In this document: one piece after another, positions 8,277 to 16,518 of the stretch | Numbering within the stretch: position 1 is the stretch's first letter | Layout of the letters: the number at the start of each line of letters is the position of its first letter | Position numbers and translations under genes: made by a program | Notes under the pieces: generated by a model | Databases searched by the model: none | Seen by the model: only the letters and a program-made list of their open reading frames with translations | Told to the model about the DNA's origin: nothing | Assembly: GCA_039805565.1 (NCBI GenBank) | Contig: JBDLTZ010000309.1 | Span: forward strand, 1-40,879 | Length of the DNA stretch: 40,879 nucleotides | Direction of reading: 5' to 3' | DNA from: CALJIC01 sp039805565 | GTDB taxonomy: Bacteria; Chloroflexota; Chloroflexia; Chloroflexales; Roseiflexaceae

Positions 8277-8747
8277 TCAATCGAAGGCCGCCTCGCTCCG
8301 CCCCGAGACCGCGTCGGCCAGCATGCGGACGTAGCGCGGCATGAGCGACGGGAACTGGCTGGGGGCATAGTAGCCCAGGCTCACGAACTCCGTGTGGTCT
8401 GGCGTGAGCACGCCGCCCGTGACGCGGCAGGCGAAGAAGGCGCTCACGATCTGCGCCTGGTCGCCGTTGGGGTAGGTCCACTCGAACTCGCGCCCGCTGT
8501 ACAGGCCGATCATGCGCTCGACCTCGACGGACAGGCCGGTCTCCTCGTGCACCTCGCGCACCAGAGTGCGGGCCGGCGTCTCGCCGAGCTGCACCACGCC
8601 GGACGGCGGCGCCCAGAGCATGACGTCGGTGCGCCGCCCGAGCAGCACGTGGCCGCGCTCGTCGGTGATATAGGCGCTGACGGCCAGCTGGAGCAGCCGT
8701 TGGTGGCCGACGTAGCTTCGTAGCCAGCGCACGTAGTTGACGGTCAT
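8277..8747 (-). CDS. Nudix hydrolase
   Basis: A 156-residue Nudix protein. The box fits the GX5EX7REUXEEXGU pattern exactly: a Gly, five residues, Glu in GETPARTLV, then REVHEETGL. Nudix enzymes hydrolyse nucleoside diphosphates linked to another group, using Mg bound by the REXXEE glutamates. The motif after the box (EFEWTYPNGDQAQIVSAFFA) is common in ADP-ribose or MutT-like members but does not fix the substrate. I used the ATG at 8747 (GAAAGAAG upstream); the in-frame ATG at 8804 overlaps the TATAAT box. It is the first gene of a pair with the glycosyltransferase. Confidence 0.9.
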   Translation of the reverse strand: MTVNYVRWLRSYVGHQRLLQLAVSAYITDERGHVLLGRRTDVMLWAPPSGVVQLGETPARTLVREVHEETGLSVEVERMIGLYSGREFEWTYPNGDQAQIVSAFFACRVTGGVLTPDHTEFVSLGYYAPSQFPSLMPRYVRMLADAVSGRSEAAFD

Positions 8748-8803
8748 GGCGGAGCTTCTTTCTGAAAGGATGGTGTGCGGTTGTGGTGACGATACGGCGC
8801 GCA

Positions 8804-8809
8804 ATTATA
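8804..8809 (-). promoter_or_regulatory. -10 box for the Nudix-glycosyltransferase pair
   Basis: Minus strand TATAAT, about 57 nt upstream of the Nudix ATG. No convincing -35. It lies back to back with a plus-strand promoter 28 bases away. Confidence 0.5.
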
Positions 8810-8836
8810 CCACCGCTGCTGGTAGGGTCTGTTCTA

Positions 8837-8845
8837 TGCTACAAT
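8837..8845 (+). promoter_or_regulatory. Extended -10 promoter of the phosphoesterase-subtilase group
   Basis: TGCTACAAT is an extended -10 element (TGn plus TACAAT). Transcription would start near 8852, so the heptanucleotide array at 8857-8929 would be in the 5' leader of the downstream genes. Confidence 0.5.
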
Positions 8846-8856
8846 CGCTTGCGAGA

Positions 8857-8929
8857 GACCAGTGACGAATGACACATGACCAACATCCGGCCCGTTGGTC
8901 TTCGGTTGCTCTTCGGTCCTTGGTCTTCG
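8857..8929. repeat. Degenerate heptanucleotide array in a divergent intergenic region
   Basis: Four period-7 units GACCAGT, GACGAAT, GACACAT, GACCAAC (8857-8884), a ten-base gap, then TTGGTCT, TCGGTTG, CTCTTCG, GTCCTTG, GTCTTCG (8895-8929). The GGTC core resembles the arrays at 7003-7044. Confidence 0.75.
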
Positions 8930-8947
8930 ACTGCCAGGAGGCCCCCT

Positions 8948-9088
8948 ATGGAGATCGTCATCCCGCTCGTCAAATACACCTTCGTCGCGCTGCTTGGCGT
9001 GGAGCTGGTGCTGATGCTGCGCGCGCTGGTGAGCCTCGCGCGAGGGAAGGCGCAGGCCGCGCCCGCCCCCGCCACGGCCGAGGAGTAG
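8948..9088 (+). CDS. 46-residue single-pass membrane peptide
   Basis: The ATG at 8948 has a strong AGGAGG ribosome site seven bases upstream, which decides it over the in-frame ATG at 8876 in the repeat array. The product is a short N-terminus, one hydrophobic helix (about residues 3-28, with FVALLGVELVLMLRALV), then a basic turn and an Ala/Pro tail ending AEE. The stop is six bases before the phosphoesterase start. I do not recognise a family. The tight spacing and good ribosome site support a real gene that is part of the following operon. Confidence 0.65.
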   Translation: MEIVIPLVKYTFVALLGVELVLMLRALVSLARGKAQAAPAPATAEE

Positions 9089-9094
9089 GACGCC

Positions 9095-9955
9095 TTGCGC
9101 TATGTTCTGATGCACGTCTCCGACCTGCACGCCGGCCCGCCATTCAACCCGGCGCTCGCGCGGCAGCTCGCCCAGGAGGCGCACGACCTCAAGCCCGACC
9201 TGCTGGTGGTATCCGGCGACCTGGTGCAGCGCGCCGACTTCCCGCATCAGTGGGAGGTGATCAAGACCTACCTGCAGAGCCTGCCGACGCCGCGGCTGGT
9301 GGTGCCCGGCAACCACGACGTCCCGCTGTTCAACGTGTTCAACCGCCTGTTCCGCCCGACGAGCGCCTACACGCGGCACATCTCGGCCGACCTGAACCCT
9401 GTGTTCGAGCTGCCGGGGCTGGTGGTGGTGGGCGGCAACAGCGCGCACGGCCTGACGGTAGACGGCGGCTTCATGTCGCGCGAGCAGCTGCGCACGATGG
9501 AGGGGGTCTTCAACCGCTACCCGGACAGCGTCTGCAAGGTGGCCGTGCTGCACCACCACGTGGTCAACCCACCCGGCGCCAGCAGGCGGCGCAAGATCAG
9601 CAACGGCGAGGAGGTGGTGGAGATGCTGGACCGCTGCGGCGTCGAGCTGCTGCTGTGCGGCCACATCCACGTCTCGTATGTCGGCACGACGCTCGATGTG
9701 CGGCCGAACCTGCGTCAGGGCACGATCATCTGCCAGAGCGGCACGAGCACCTCGCGGCGCGGCAAGGGGCGCGAGCGCGGCAAGAACTCCTACAATGTGA
9801 TCGAGATCCGCGACACCACCATCCGCATCGGCCAGCACCTGTACCTGGAGGACGCCGGCCGCTACGTGCCGGTGGCGGAGCACATCTTCCCGCACCGCTC
9901 GGCCGGGGCCTACATGCTGCCGCCGGACCAGCGGGTGATCGACGCCGACGCGTAG
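9095..9955 (+). CDS. Calcineurin-like metallophosphoesterase
   Basis: A 286-residue phosphoesterase with the full metal-site series: HVSDLHAG (residues about 7-14), GDLVQRAD, PGNHDVPLF, HHHVVNPP and CGHIHVSY. The two-metal site hydrolyses phosphomonoesters or diesters; cyclic nucleotide or UDP-sugar pyrophosphatase-type activities are possible. The start appears to be TTG at 9095, with the ribosome site GGAGTAGGA overlapping the end of the preceding small gene; no upstream ATG is available in frame. It has no signal peptide, so it is cytoplasmic. It is followed after six bases by a membrane protein gene. Confidence 0.88.
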   Translation: MRYVLMHVSDLHAGPPFNPALARQLAQEAHDLKPDLLVVSGDLVQRADFPHQWEVIKTYLQSLPTPRLVVPGNHDVPLFNVFNRLFRPTSAYTRHISADLNPVFELPGLVVVGGNSAHGLTVDGGFMSREQLRTMEGVFNRYPDSVCKVAVLHHHVVNPPGASRRRKISNGEEVVEMLDRCGVELLLCGHIHVSYVGTTLDVRPNLRQGTIICQSGTSTSRRGKGRERGKNSYNVIEIRDTTIRIGQHLYLEDAGRYVPVAEHIFPHRSAGAYMLPPDQRVIDADA

Positions 9956-9961
9956 CGCCCG

Positions 9962-10501
9962 ATGACGCAGGACCCCGCCGCATCGAAGGTGGACACCGGG
10001 CCGCTGCCGGCGCTGCCCGCCGCCCCCCCCACGCCGCCGAACCGCCGCTCGCCCCGTGCGCTCCGCTGGGTGCTGGCGGCCGGCGCGGGGTTGCTCCTCG
10101 CCCTGATCGGGCTGCTTATCCTGCGCCCCCCCGACCCCATGGCGGACCCGCGGCCGCTCGCGACGGTGCGCGGCTTTGTGTCGGCCCTCGAGGCGCGCGA
10201 CGCCACCCGGATGCTGTCGTACGTCGAGCCCACCGTCCTCAAGAAGCAGATCGGCCCCGAGCTGCGCGCCTATGTGGAGTACATCCGCGAGCTGCGCTTC
10301 GAGGACGCGCGCTACGAGTTGCTGGCGAGCGACGGCCGCGAGGCCACGGTGAGGCTCACCGCCACCATGCGCTACACCGTGGACTACGGCCAGGTGCGCA
10401 GCGGCGAGCGCGCGGTGGACGCCACCTACGAGCTGCGCAACGTAGAGGGGGCATGGTACCTCAGCGGGGTGGGGCTGCCGGCGGCGCAGGTAGTACCGTG
10501 A
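9962..10501 (+). CDS. Single-pass membrane protein with extracytoplasmic NTF2-like domain (hypothetical)
   Basis: A 179-residue protein: a Pro-rich cytoplasmic N-terminus, one membrane helix (about 36-55, LRWVLAAGAGLLLALIGLLI), then a soluble domain of about 120 residues. This begins PLATVRGFVSALEARDATRM and ends ELRNVEGAWYLSGVGL, a pattern like small SnoaL/NTF2-type lipoprotein domains. No catalytic motif is visible. Its stop overlaps the GTG start of the subtilase gene (GTGA), so the two are probably coupled and may work at the same membrane site. Function unknown. Confidence 0.75.
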   Translation: MTQDPAASKVDTGPLPALPAAPPTPPNRRSPRALRWVLAAGAGLLLALIGLLILRPPDPMADPRPLATVRGFVSALEARDATRMLSYVEPTVLKKQIGPELRAYVEYIRELRFEDARYELLASDGREATVRLTATMRYTVDYGQVRSGERAVDATYELRNVEGAWYLSGVGLPAAQVVP

Positions 10502-12012
10502 GGCCTCTCGCCGCTCTCCTGCTGGCCGCCGTGCTCCTTGGCGCGCCGCCGGCCTCCGCGCAGGCCCCCAGCCCGAACGACCCGCGCTTCTCCGAGCAGT
10601 GGGCGCTCGAGCGCCTGGCCGCCCCCTGCGCATGGGAGCGCACCATCGGCAGCGCCGACGTGACCGTGGCGGTGGTGGACAGTGGCGTGGATATGGGTCA
10701 CCCCGACTTAGTGGGGCGGCTGCGCGCGGACGGCGCCGACTTCGTGGACGGCGACGACGACCCGAGTGACGAGAACGGACACGGCACGAACGTGGCCGGG
10801 ATCATCGCCGCCACGCTCGACAACGCCGAGGGCGGGGCCGGGCTCGCGCCGGGCGTCCAGATCCTGCCGGTGCGGGTCATGAACCGCAAGGGGTTCGGCT
10901 CCGACCGCGCCATCGCCGAGGGCATCCGCTTCGCCGTGGAGCGCGGGGCGAAGGTGATCAACCTGAGCCTCGGCGCCACGCTCATGGTCAGCACCGAGAC
11001 CGAGTCCGAGGCGGTGATCGCCGCTATCCGGGACGCGCAGGACAGCGGCGCGCTAGTGGTGGTGGCCGCCGGCAACGACTTCGTGCCCCTGCCGAACGCG
11101 ATCGTCGGCGACAACCCCGACGTGCTGGTGGTGGCCGCCACCGACCCGGGCGACCGCAAGGCGGACTTCTCGAACTCCGGGCCCTGGGTGAATGTGGCCG
11201 CGCCGGGCGTCCAGATCCTCTCCACCATGCCGACCTACGAGGTCTACCTGACGAGCCCCGAGCTCCCGCGCGACGAGCGCTTCCAGCAAGGCTACGACGC
11301 TATGAGCGGTACGTCGCAGGCTGCGCCGTTCGTGTCGGCGCTGGCCGCGCTGCTGTTTTCGGCTCACCCCGGATGGACCGCGTCCGATGTGGCGCGGCAC
11401 ATTCGTGAGACTGCGGCCGCTATCGCGGAGCGCAACCCGGGAGTGCAGTTGGGTGGGCGGATCGACGCCTGCGCCGCTCTCGCGACAGGCACTGCTGGAC
11501 CGTCTCCCGAGGCGACCGCGGCGCCCGCCGCCCCCTCCCTGCCGGTCGAGGAGCCAGCCGCGCCCCAGCTCGCGCGGCTTCCGCTGAACGCGCTGCTGGG
11601 TTTGGGTGCGCTCGCCTGTGGCGGCGCGACACTGCTGGCGCTGGCCGTGCTGGGCGTGCTGCTGATGACCCGCCGCCCTGCCACATCCTCCCATCGCCCA
11701 CACGCCTCGCCGCCGCTCGGCGGCTGGGGCTCGCTCACCGTGATCGGCGGCCCTGCCCAGAGCCGCGCCTACGTGCTGGTGGGGAGCGCAACGCAGATCG
11801 GGCGCGAAGCCGACTGCGCCGTGGTGCTGATCGGCGATGGCACGGTCTCGCGCCGGCACGCCCTGGTGCGCAACGATGGGCGCCGCGTGACTGTCGAGGA
11901 CCTGAACAGTAGCCACGGCACCTACCTCAACGGACGCCGCGTCACGAGGGCCGCCCAGGTGCGCAGCGGCGACGTGATCCAGGTCGGGCAGACGCAGCTG
12001 CGCTTCGGCTAG
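10498..12012 (+). CDS. Membrane-anchored subtilase (S8) fused to a C-terminal FHA domain
   Basis: A 504-residue protein starting at GTG 10498, which overlaps the previous stop; signal-peptide sequence begins exactly there (RPLAALLLAAVLLGAPPASA). The S8 domain spans about 35-320 with catalytic triad Asp61 (VVDSGVD), His95 (NGHGTNVAG) and Ser273 (SGTSQAAP). A Pro/Ala linker follows, then a membrane helix (about 363-390) and an FHA domain (about 415-504) with GREADC, SRRHA and NSSHGTYLNG. The predicted topology is protease outside and phosphothreonine reader inside. Mycosins of type VII secretion also have S8 plus a C-terminal helix, but no FHA. A link between Ser/Thr phosphorylation and external proteolysis is inference. 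Confidence 0.9.
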   Translation: MRPLAALLLAAVLLGAPPASAQAPSPNDPRFSEQWALERLAAPCAWERTIGSADVTVAVVDSGVDMGHPDLVGRLRADGADFVDGDDDPSDENGHGTNVAGIIAATLDNAEGGAGLAPGVQILPVRVMNRKGFGSDRAIAEGIRFAVERGAKVINLSLGATLMVSTETESEAVIAAIRDAQDSGALVVVAAGNDFVPLPNAIVGDNPDVLVVAATDPGDRKADFSNSGPWVNVAAPGVQILSTMPTYEVYLTSPELPRDERFQQGYDAMSGTSQAAPFVSALAALLFSAHPGWTASDVARHIRETAAAIAERNPGVQLGGRIDACAALATGTAGPSPEATAAPAAPSLPVEEPAAPQLARLPLNALLGLGALACGGATLLALAVLGVLLMTRRPATSSHRPHASPPLGGWGSLTVIGGPAQSRAYVLVGSATQIGREADCAVVLIGDGTVSRRHALVRNDGRRVTVEDLNSSHGTYLNGRRVTRAAQVRSGDVIQVGQTQLRFG

Positions 12013-12027
12013 GGGCGTCCAGGGCGC

Positions 12028-12056
12028 TTGACGTCCGCACCAAACAGGTGTACCAT
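12028..12056 (+). promoter_or_regulatory. Promoter of the GntR-led sugar operon
   Basis: TTGACG (12028-12033), a 17-nt spacer and TACCAT (12051-12056) match the sigma70 pattern 5/6 and 4/6. The surrounding GTGTACCATACCAG could be an operator. About 65 nt of leader precede the GTG start. Confidence 0.65.
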
Positions 12057-12126
12057 ACCAGAGCTGTCCCATTGCTTATGCAGTAAGACAAATACCGGCG
12101 GAGCACTCGCAACGGAGCGACCTCTC

Positions 12127-13104
12127 GTGATCAAGGACCGAGTCACAGCCGAAGAGATCGAGTCAGCCATCGCTAGCCGCATCAGCGGGGGCGTGTACCA
12201 TGCCGGCGGCTCGATCCCCCCCCTCCGCGAGATCGCCCAGGAGCTCGGCGCCAACCGTAACACTGTCAACAAGGCCTGCCGTGCGCTCCAAGCCGCCGGC
12301 ATCCTCGAGATGCGCGTCGGCAAGAAGGGCTTCTTCGTACGCCGCTCCCCCTCGGGCGAGTCCGGCGCCGACCGGCTCCGCAAGCATGCCCGCGAGCTCG
12401 TCTGGCAGGCGATGGCCGCCGGTGTCCCGCGCGACCAGGTGCTCGGCGACATCTCAGCGATCGTAGAGCAGGTCTACGGCTCGGGCGAGCTGCGCGCGAT
12501 ATTCTACGAGTGCAACCTGCACGACAGCAAGATGCTCGGCGCCGAGCTCGCACGCTTGTTGGGACTGCCGGTGGACACGGGCCTGCTCGACGACCTTGAC
12601 ACGGCGCCGGAGTACTCGGCGCAGCGCTACGACCTGATCGTGACGACGTTCCACCACTTGGCCGCCGTCAACCGAACCCTGGTCCACCACCTTGACAAGA
12701 TCGTGGGCGTCGATACGCGCCCCACGCCCGAGGCGCTGCTCGGTATCGCCCGTCTCCATTTGCCCCGCGTCGGGCTGATCTGTACGCTGAGCAACACCGT
12801 CCACATGCTGAAGCACGTGATCTACAGCTACCACCCCGAGTGTACGGTGGAAGTTGCGTTGATCGACCACCCGCACGAAGTCGAGAGCCTGCTGCGCTGG
12901 TGCGACCATCTGGTGGTGACGCACACCTGCGTCGACGCGCTCCAGACGATGACCGACCGCGCGCCGGACGTGCTGGTGGAGTTCCGCATCGACGAGCAGT
13001 CGGTCGAGTACCTCCGGCAGCGCATCCAGGAGACCCGCCAGCGCAAGGCGGTGCCCCCGCTCCCCGCGCTCCACACCATACCCAGTCCAGTGGCGGTGGG
13101 ATAG
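12127..13104 (+). CDS. GntR family transcriptional regulator
   Basis: A 325-residue regulator with an N-terminal winged helix (about 1-75: IPPLREIAQELGANRNTVNK, then GILEMRVGKKGFFVRR), as in GntR proteins. The remaining 240 residues do not read as UTRA, FCD or aminotransferase domains. They have alternating strands and helices (AIFYECNLHDSKMLGAELAR, RVGLICTLSN, HLVVTHTCVDAL), perhaps a periplasmic-binding-like effector fold. The GTG at 12127 was chosen because GGAG lies nine bases upstream; an in-frame TTG at 12028 is the -35 box. It heads the sugar cluster, with only 58 bases to the galactosidase gene, so autoregulation and sugar-responsive control are likely (inference). Confidence 0.85.
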   Translation: MIKDRVTAEEIESAIASRISGGVYHAGGSIPPLREIAQELGANRNTVNKACRALQAAGILEMRVGKKGFFVRRSPSGESGADRLRKHARELVWQAMAAGVPRDQVLGDISAIVEQVYGSGELRAIFYECNLHDSKMLGAELARLLGLPVDTGLLDDLDTAPEYSAQRYDLIVTTFHHLAAVNRTLVHHLDKIVGVDTRPTPEALLGIARLHLPRVGLICTLSNTVHMLKHVIYSYHPECTVEVALIDHPHEVESLLRWCDHLVVTHTCVDALQTMTDRAPDVLVEFRIDEQSVEYLRQRIQETRQRKAVPPLPALHTIPSPVAVG

Positions 13105-13111
13105 CAGGACG

Positions 13112-13138
13112 TTCTTTCTCGGAGGGGCCGACCCCTCC
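13112..13138 (+). repeat. Leader hairpin element before the alpha-galactosidase gene
   Basis: TTCTTTCTC (13112-13120) followed by a hairpin with arms GGAGGGG (13121-13127) and CCCCTCC (13132-13138), loop CCGA. The same order, TTTCT then GGAGGGG/CCCCTCC, occurs in the leader of the Nudix gene at 31479 (minus strand). Confidence 0.65.
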
Positions 13139-13162
13139 CGACCTGGCTGAAAGCGAGTGAGC

Positions 13163-15214
13163 ATGACCCACACAGCCGTGGTGGACCTCTCGACGGAGAG
13201 CTTGGCATACACCCTCCGCACCGACGGCGGCCTGCGCCTCGAGCGCCTCTCCCTCGGCGGCACCCCCTGGGCCACCGAGAGCTCACCGGTCTTCGCCGTG
13301 GAGGCCGACGGGCAGCGCATCGCGGGCGACACCCCCGACCTGACGGTGCGCGGCGTCACCTCCCCCGACGCGCCCGCGGGCGTGCGTCACATCGTCGTCC
13401 ACCTTCTCCACGAGCCGAGCGGGCTGGCGGTCGAGCACCACACTCGCTCCTACGCGGGCACGGCCCTGCTGGAAGCCTGGCTGGTGGTGCGGAACGAGGG
13501 CGGCAGCCCGGCGCGCGTCACCCGCATGGACTCGCTGGCGCTCGACCTGCCCGGCGCGCCCTACGAGCTGCTGAGCTTCACCAGCGACTGGGGCCTGGAG
13601 TTCGAGCCGCACCGCGCCCCGCTCGCAGCGGCCGTCACGCTCGAGTCGCGCTCGGGGCGCTCCTCCAAGGGCAATGATCCATGGCTGGCGCTGGCGCGCG
13701 AAGGGGGCGGCCTGCTCTCCGCCGCGCCAGTCTGGTCCGGCAACTGGGTCATGCGCTTCGAGCCCCTGCCCGCGGGCGGCCACCGGCTGAGCGGCGGCCT
13801 GAGCGACTGGGAGTTCTCCGCCGAGCTAGCCCCCGGTGCGTCGATCGCGGCGCCTGCGGTGGTGCTGGCGCTGGCCGAGGGGAGCGACACCAACGGCCTC
13901 TCGACGCAGTACGCCCGCGTGGGCCGGGACCACTGGTACCCGCGCAACCGGCTCTCCGAGATGCTGCCGGTGGAGTGGAACCACTGGTGGAGCTACGAGG
14001 ACAAGACGCTCGATGAGGTCGTGTTCCGCGCCAACGTGGACGCCGCCGCCCGCATGGGCATCGAGGTCTGCACGCTGGACGCCGGCTGGTTCGGCCCCAC
14101 TGACCCGGCCAGCAACTGGTATGAGTATCGCGGCGACTGGGATATGGTCAACACCACGCGCTTCCCGAGCGGCATCCGCGCCCTGGGGGACTACGTCCAC
14201 GCGGCCGGGATGGCGTTCGGTGTCTGGTGCGAGATCGAGGGCCTCGGCGTGCGCGCCCGCCTGGCCGAGACGCACCCTGAGCTCGTGGCGATCCGCGGCG
14301 GTGAGCGGCTCGGCTACGTCTGCCTCGGCAGCGACGCCGGCCAGGAGTGGGCCTTCCAGACGCTTGAGCGCCTGATCGTGGAGTACGGCGCGGACTGGAT
14401 CAAGCTGGACTTCAACCTGGACCCGCGCGCCGGCTGTGACCGCACCGACCACGGCCACGGTGCGGGCGACGGGCTGTACGCCCACTACCGCGGCTACGAG
14501 CGGCTGCTGACGCGCGTGCGGGCGGCGTACCCGGAGGTGGTGCTGGAGAACTGCTCCTCGGGTGGGCTACGGATCGACCTGGGCATCGCCCGCCAGACGC
14601 ACATGGCCTTCCTGAGCGACCCGGACTGGCCCGAGCACAGCCTGGAGTGCTTCTGGGGCGCGAGCGAGCTGCTGGCCGCGAGTGCCTGCCTGCACTGGAG
14701 CTACTGCGACTGGCAGCACGCCGAGCACCGCATGCAAAAGTTCGACCCGAGCGACCCGACGCTGCGACCGCACCAGCTCGACTACTACACGCGCATCTCG
14801 ATGCTGCGGCTGTTTGGCTTCTCGCAGCGCCTGCCCGACCTGCCCGCGTGGGCCTTCGAGCGGCTGGCGCACCACACGCGGGTCTACAAGGAGCTGGCGC
14901 GGCGCTTCGTCAAAGAAGCCGACATGCTGCGGCTCACCGGGCAGCCGAAGCGCTTCGGCGAGGGCGAGCGCTGGGCGGCCTTCCAGTACGCCATGCCGGA
15001 CGGCTCCGAGCACCTGCTGTCGGTCTTCCGGCTGCACGGCGGCGGGCCCTCGCGCACCGTGCGCCTGAGCCGCCTCGACCCCGCGCGGGTCTACACGCTC
15101 ACGTGGGATGGTGAGGCGCGCGAGGAGCGGCATGGCGGCGCGGAGCTGATGGAGGCCGGGCTCACGTTCGACAGCCTGCCCGAGGAGGGCTCGGCGCTGG
15201 TGCATATACAGTAG
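13163..15214 (+). CDS. Alpha-galactosidase, GH36
   Basis: A 683-residue GH36 enzyme of near-standard length. It has an N-terminal beta-sandwich (about 1-260), a TIM barrel (about 270-600) and a small C-terminal beta domain. Visible motifs are NHWWSYEDKTLDE, VCTLDAGWFG, the nucleophile Asp416 in DWIKLDFNLD, ENCSSGGLR and the likely acid/base Asp486 in FLSDPDW; the 70-residue spacing fits the family. It removes terminal alpha-galactose from oligosaccharides. No signal peptide, so the substrate must be imported, which fits the ABC transporter downstream. A GTG six bases upstream (13157) is an alternative start; spacing to GAAAG favours the ATG. Confidence 0.92.
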   Translation: MTHTAVVDLSTESLAYTLRTDGGLRLERLSLGGTPWATESSPVFAVEADGQRIAGDTPDLTVRGVTSPDAPAGVRHIVVHLLHEPSGLAVEHHTRSYAGTALLEAWLVVRNEGGSPARVTRMDSLALDLPGAPYELLSFTSDWGLEFEPHRAPLAAAVTLESRSGRSSKGNDPWLALAREGGGLLSAAPVWSGNWVMRFEPLPAGGHRLSGGLSDWEFSAELAPGASIAAPAVVLALAEGSDTNGLSTQYARVGRDHWYPRNRLSEMLPVEWNHWWSYEDKTLDEVVFRANVDAAARMGIEVCTLDAGWFGPTDPASNWYEYRGDWDMVNTTRFPSGIRALGDYVHAAGMAFGVWCEIEGLGVRARLAETHPELVAIRGGERLGYVCLGSDAGQEWAFQTLERLIVEYGADWIKLDFNLDPRAGCDRTDHGHGAGDGLYAHYRGYERLLTRVRAAYPEVVLENCSSGGLRIDLGIARQTHMAFLSDPDWPEHSLECFWGASELLAASACLHWSYCDWQHAEHRMQKFDPSDPTLRPHQLDYYTRISMLRLFGFSQRLPDLPAWAFERLAHHTRVYKELARRFVKEADMLRLTGQPKRFGEGERWAAFQYAMPDGSEHLLSVFRLHGGGPSRTVRLSRLDPARVYTLTWDGEAREERHGGAELMEAGLTFDSLPEEGSALVHIQ

Positions 15215-15227
15215 ACTCTCACTCCGG

Positions 15228-15253
15228 CCCCTCTCCCTGGCGCGGGAGAGGGG
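15228..15253. repeat. Perfect 10-bp hairpin in the gap after the alpha-galactosidase gene
   Basis: Arms CCCCTCTCCC (15228-15237) and GGGAGAGGGG (15244-15253), loop TGGCGC, 13 bases after the stop codon. No T-run follows, so it is more likely an mRNA 3'-end stabiliser or a dispersed palindrome than a terminator. Confidence 0.7.
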
Positions 15254-15284
15254 AACTGCAACGGCGGAGCGCGGTCCCGTAGCG

Positions 15285-15405
15285 GGGGCAGGGGGCCGCA
15301 GGCTTCAAAAAAGAAGGGGAGCCGGAGCAGCCCCAGTGGGGGGCAGGGGGCCGCAGGCCCCGATAAAGAGAAAGTACCCTGGGCGGGGCTGCGCCCCGCA
15401 GAACC
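15285..15405 (+). repeat. Tandem GC-palindrome leader elements before the mutarotase-like gene
   Basis: GGGGGCCGCAGG occurs twice (near 15291 and 15347), first followed by CTTCAAAAAAGAAGG and then by CCCCGATAAAGAGAAAG. A second palindrome, GCGGGGCTGCGCCCCGC, follows near 15384. The element ends about 20 bases before the start codon and belongs to the dispersed leader family. Confidence 0.6.
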
Positions 15406-15423
15406 TCCCCGGAGGGGAACCAT

Positions 15424-16434
15424 ATGACCGTCACTGTCTCGACCGAGTGGTCCTACAACGGCATCCCGACCGTCATCCTGGAGAACCGCCTGCTGCGGGC
15501 GGTGGTGATGCCGGGGCTAGGCGCTAAGATCTGGCAGCTCACCTACTTGCCCGTGGGGCGCGAGCTGCTGTGGCGCAACCCGCGCATCAGGCCGCGCCCG
15601 CTGCCATTCCACAGCGCCTACGACGACGTATTCTTCGGCGGGTGGGATGAGCTGTTCCCCAACGATATGGCCGAGGAGCTGGGCGGCGAGCGCATGCCGG
15701 ACCACGGCGAGGTCTGGACACTGCCGTGGGAGTACGCCCTGGAGCGCATCACGCCCGACGAGGCTACGCTGCACCTGTGGGTCGAGACGCCGATCAGCGC
15801 CTGCCGGGTGGAGAAGTGGATCACACTGCGCGCGGGCGAGTCCAAGCTGCGCTTTCGCCACCGCATCACCAACCTCGGCCAGCGCGAGCAGCCGTTCCTC
15901 TGGAAGCTGCACCCCGCGCTCGCCGCCGACGAGCACAGCCGGATCGACATGGGCGCCCGCGAGGTGTACGTCGAGGACTTCGGCCCGCCGCGCAACGGGC
16001 GCACCGGCGTAAGCTACCGCTGGCCTCTCCTGACCGACGACGAGGGCCGCCGGCACGACATGCGCCGCTGCCTCCCGATCACCGCGCAGGTCAACGAGTT
16101 CCAGTACGCCACTGAGATGGAGGCCGGCTGGTGCTCTCTGACGCACACCCGTGATCGGATCGGCTTCGGGCTGGCGTGGGAGCGCGAGAAGCTGCCCTCC
16201 TGCTGGATCTTCGCCTCCTACGGCGGCTGGCGCAACCTCCAGGTGGCCGTGCTCGAGCCGTGCACCGGCTACCCGATCGGCGTGGCCGACGGCGCGGCGC
16301 GCGGCACGCACCAGACGCTGGCCCCCGGCGCGTCGCTGGCGTGCGACGTGACCGCGGTGGTGTACACCGGCGCGGCGGGCGTGTCCGGCATCGACCAGGA
16401 AGGCAACGTCACCGCCGACGAAGCCGAGCTCTAG
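15424..16434 (+). CDS. Aldose 1-epimerase-like (DUF5107/galactose mutarotase fold) protein
   Basis: A 336-residue protein with the beta-sandwich pattern of mutarotase superfamily proteins. It opens with the usual start (VILENRLLRAVVMPGLGAKI), has GGWDELFPNDM and LRFRHRITNLG in the middle, and ends with LEPCTGYPIG and a beta-rich tail. Mutarotases interconvert alpha and beta anomers of free aldoses using His and Glu; the His in LWKLHPALA is a candidate. The ATG has GGAGGGG upstream. Lying just after the alpha-galactosidase, it would supply the anomer used by the sugar dehydrogenase. DUF5107 members have little biochemistry, so specificity is open. Confidence 0.75.
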   Translation: MTVTVSTEWSYNGIPTVILENRLLRAVVMPGLGAKIWQLTYLPVGRELLWRNPRIRPRPLPFHSAYDDVFFGGWDELFPNDMAEELGGERMPDHGEVWTLPWEYALERITPDEATLHLWVETPISACRVEKWITLRAGESKLRFRHRITNLGQREQPFLWKLHPALAADEHSRIDMGAREVYVEDFGPPRNGRTGVSYRWPLLTDDEGRRHDMRRCLPITAQVNEFQYATEMEAGWCSLTHTRDRIGFGLAWEREKLPSCWIFASYGGWRNLQVAVLEPCTGYPIGVADGAARGTHQTLAPGASLACDVTAVVYTGAAGVSGIDQEGNVTADEAEL

Positions 16435-16518
16435 CACGAAGCGCAGCGGCGCAGAGCGGGGGTTAGGGGCGCAGTGCTCCGAAAACCACGTGCGGGAGAC
16501 CAAGCGCAGCGGCGCAGA

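Noticed and set aside
8869..10497. In-frame extension of the subtilase upstream to 8869
   Set aside because: The signal peptide begins exactly at GTG 10498, and the upstream part overlaps three better genes in another frame.
12028..12126. TTG start for the GntR regulator at 12028
   Set aside because: That TTG is the -35 hexamer of a promoter; GTG 12127 has a ribosome site.
15228..15253. Intrinsic terminator after the alpha-galactosidase gene
   Set aside because: The stem is perfect but no T-run follows, so it is listed as a repeat.
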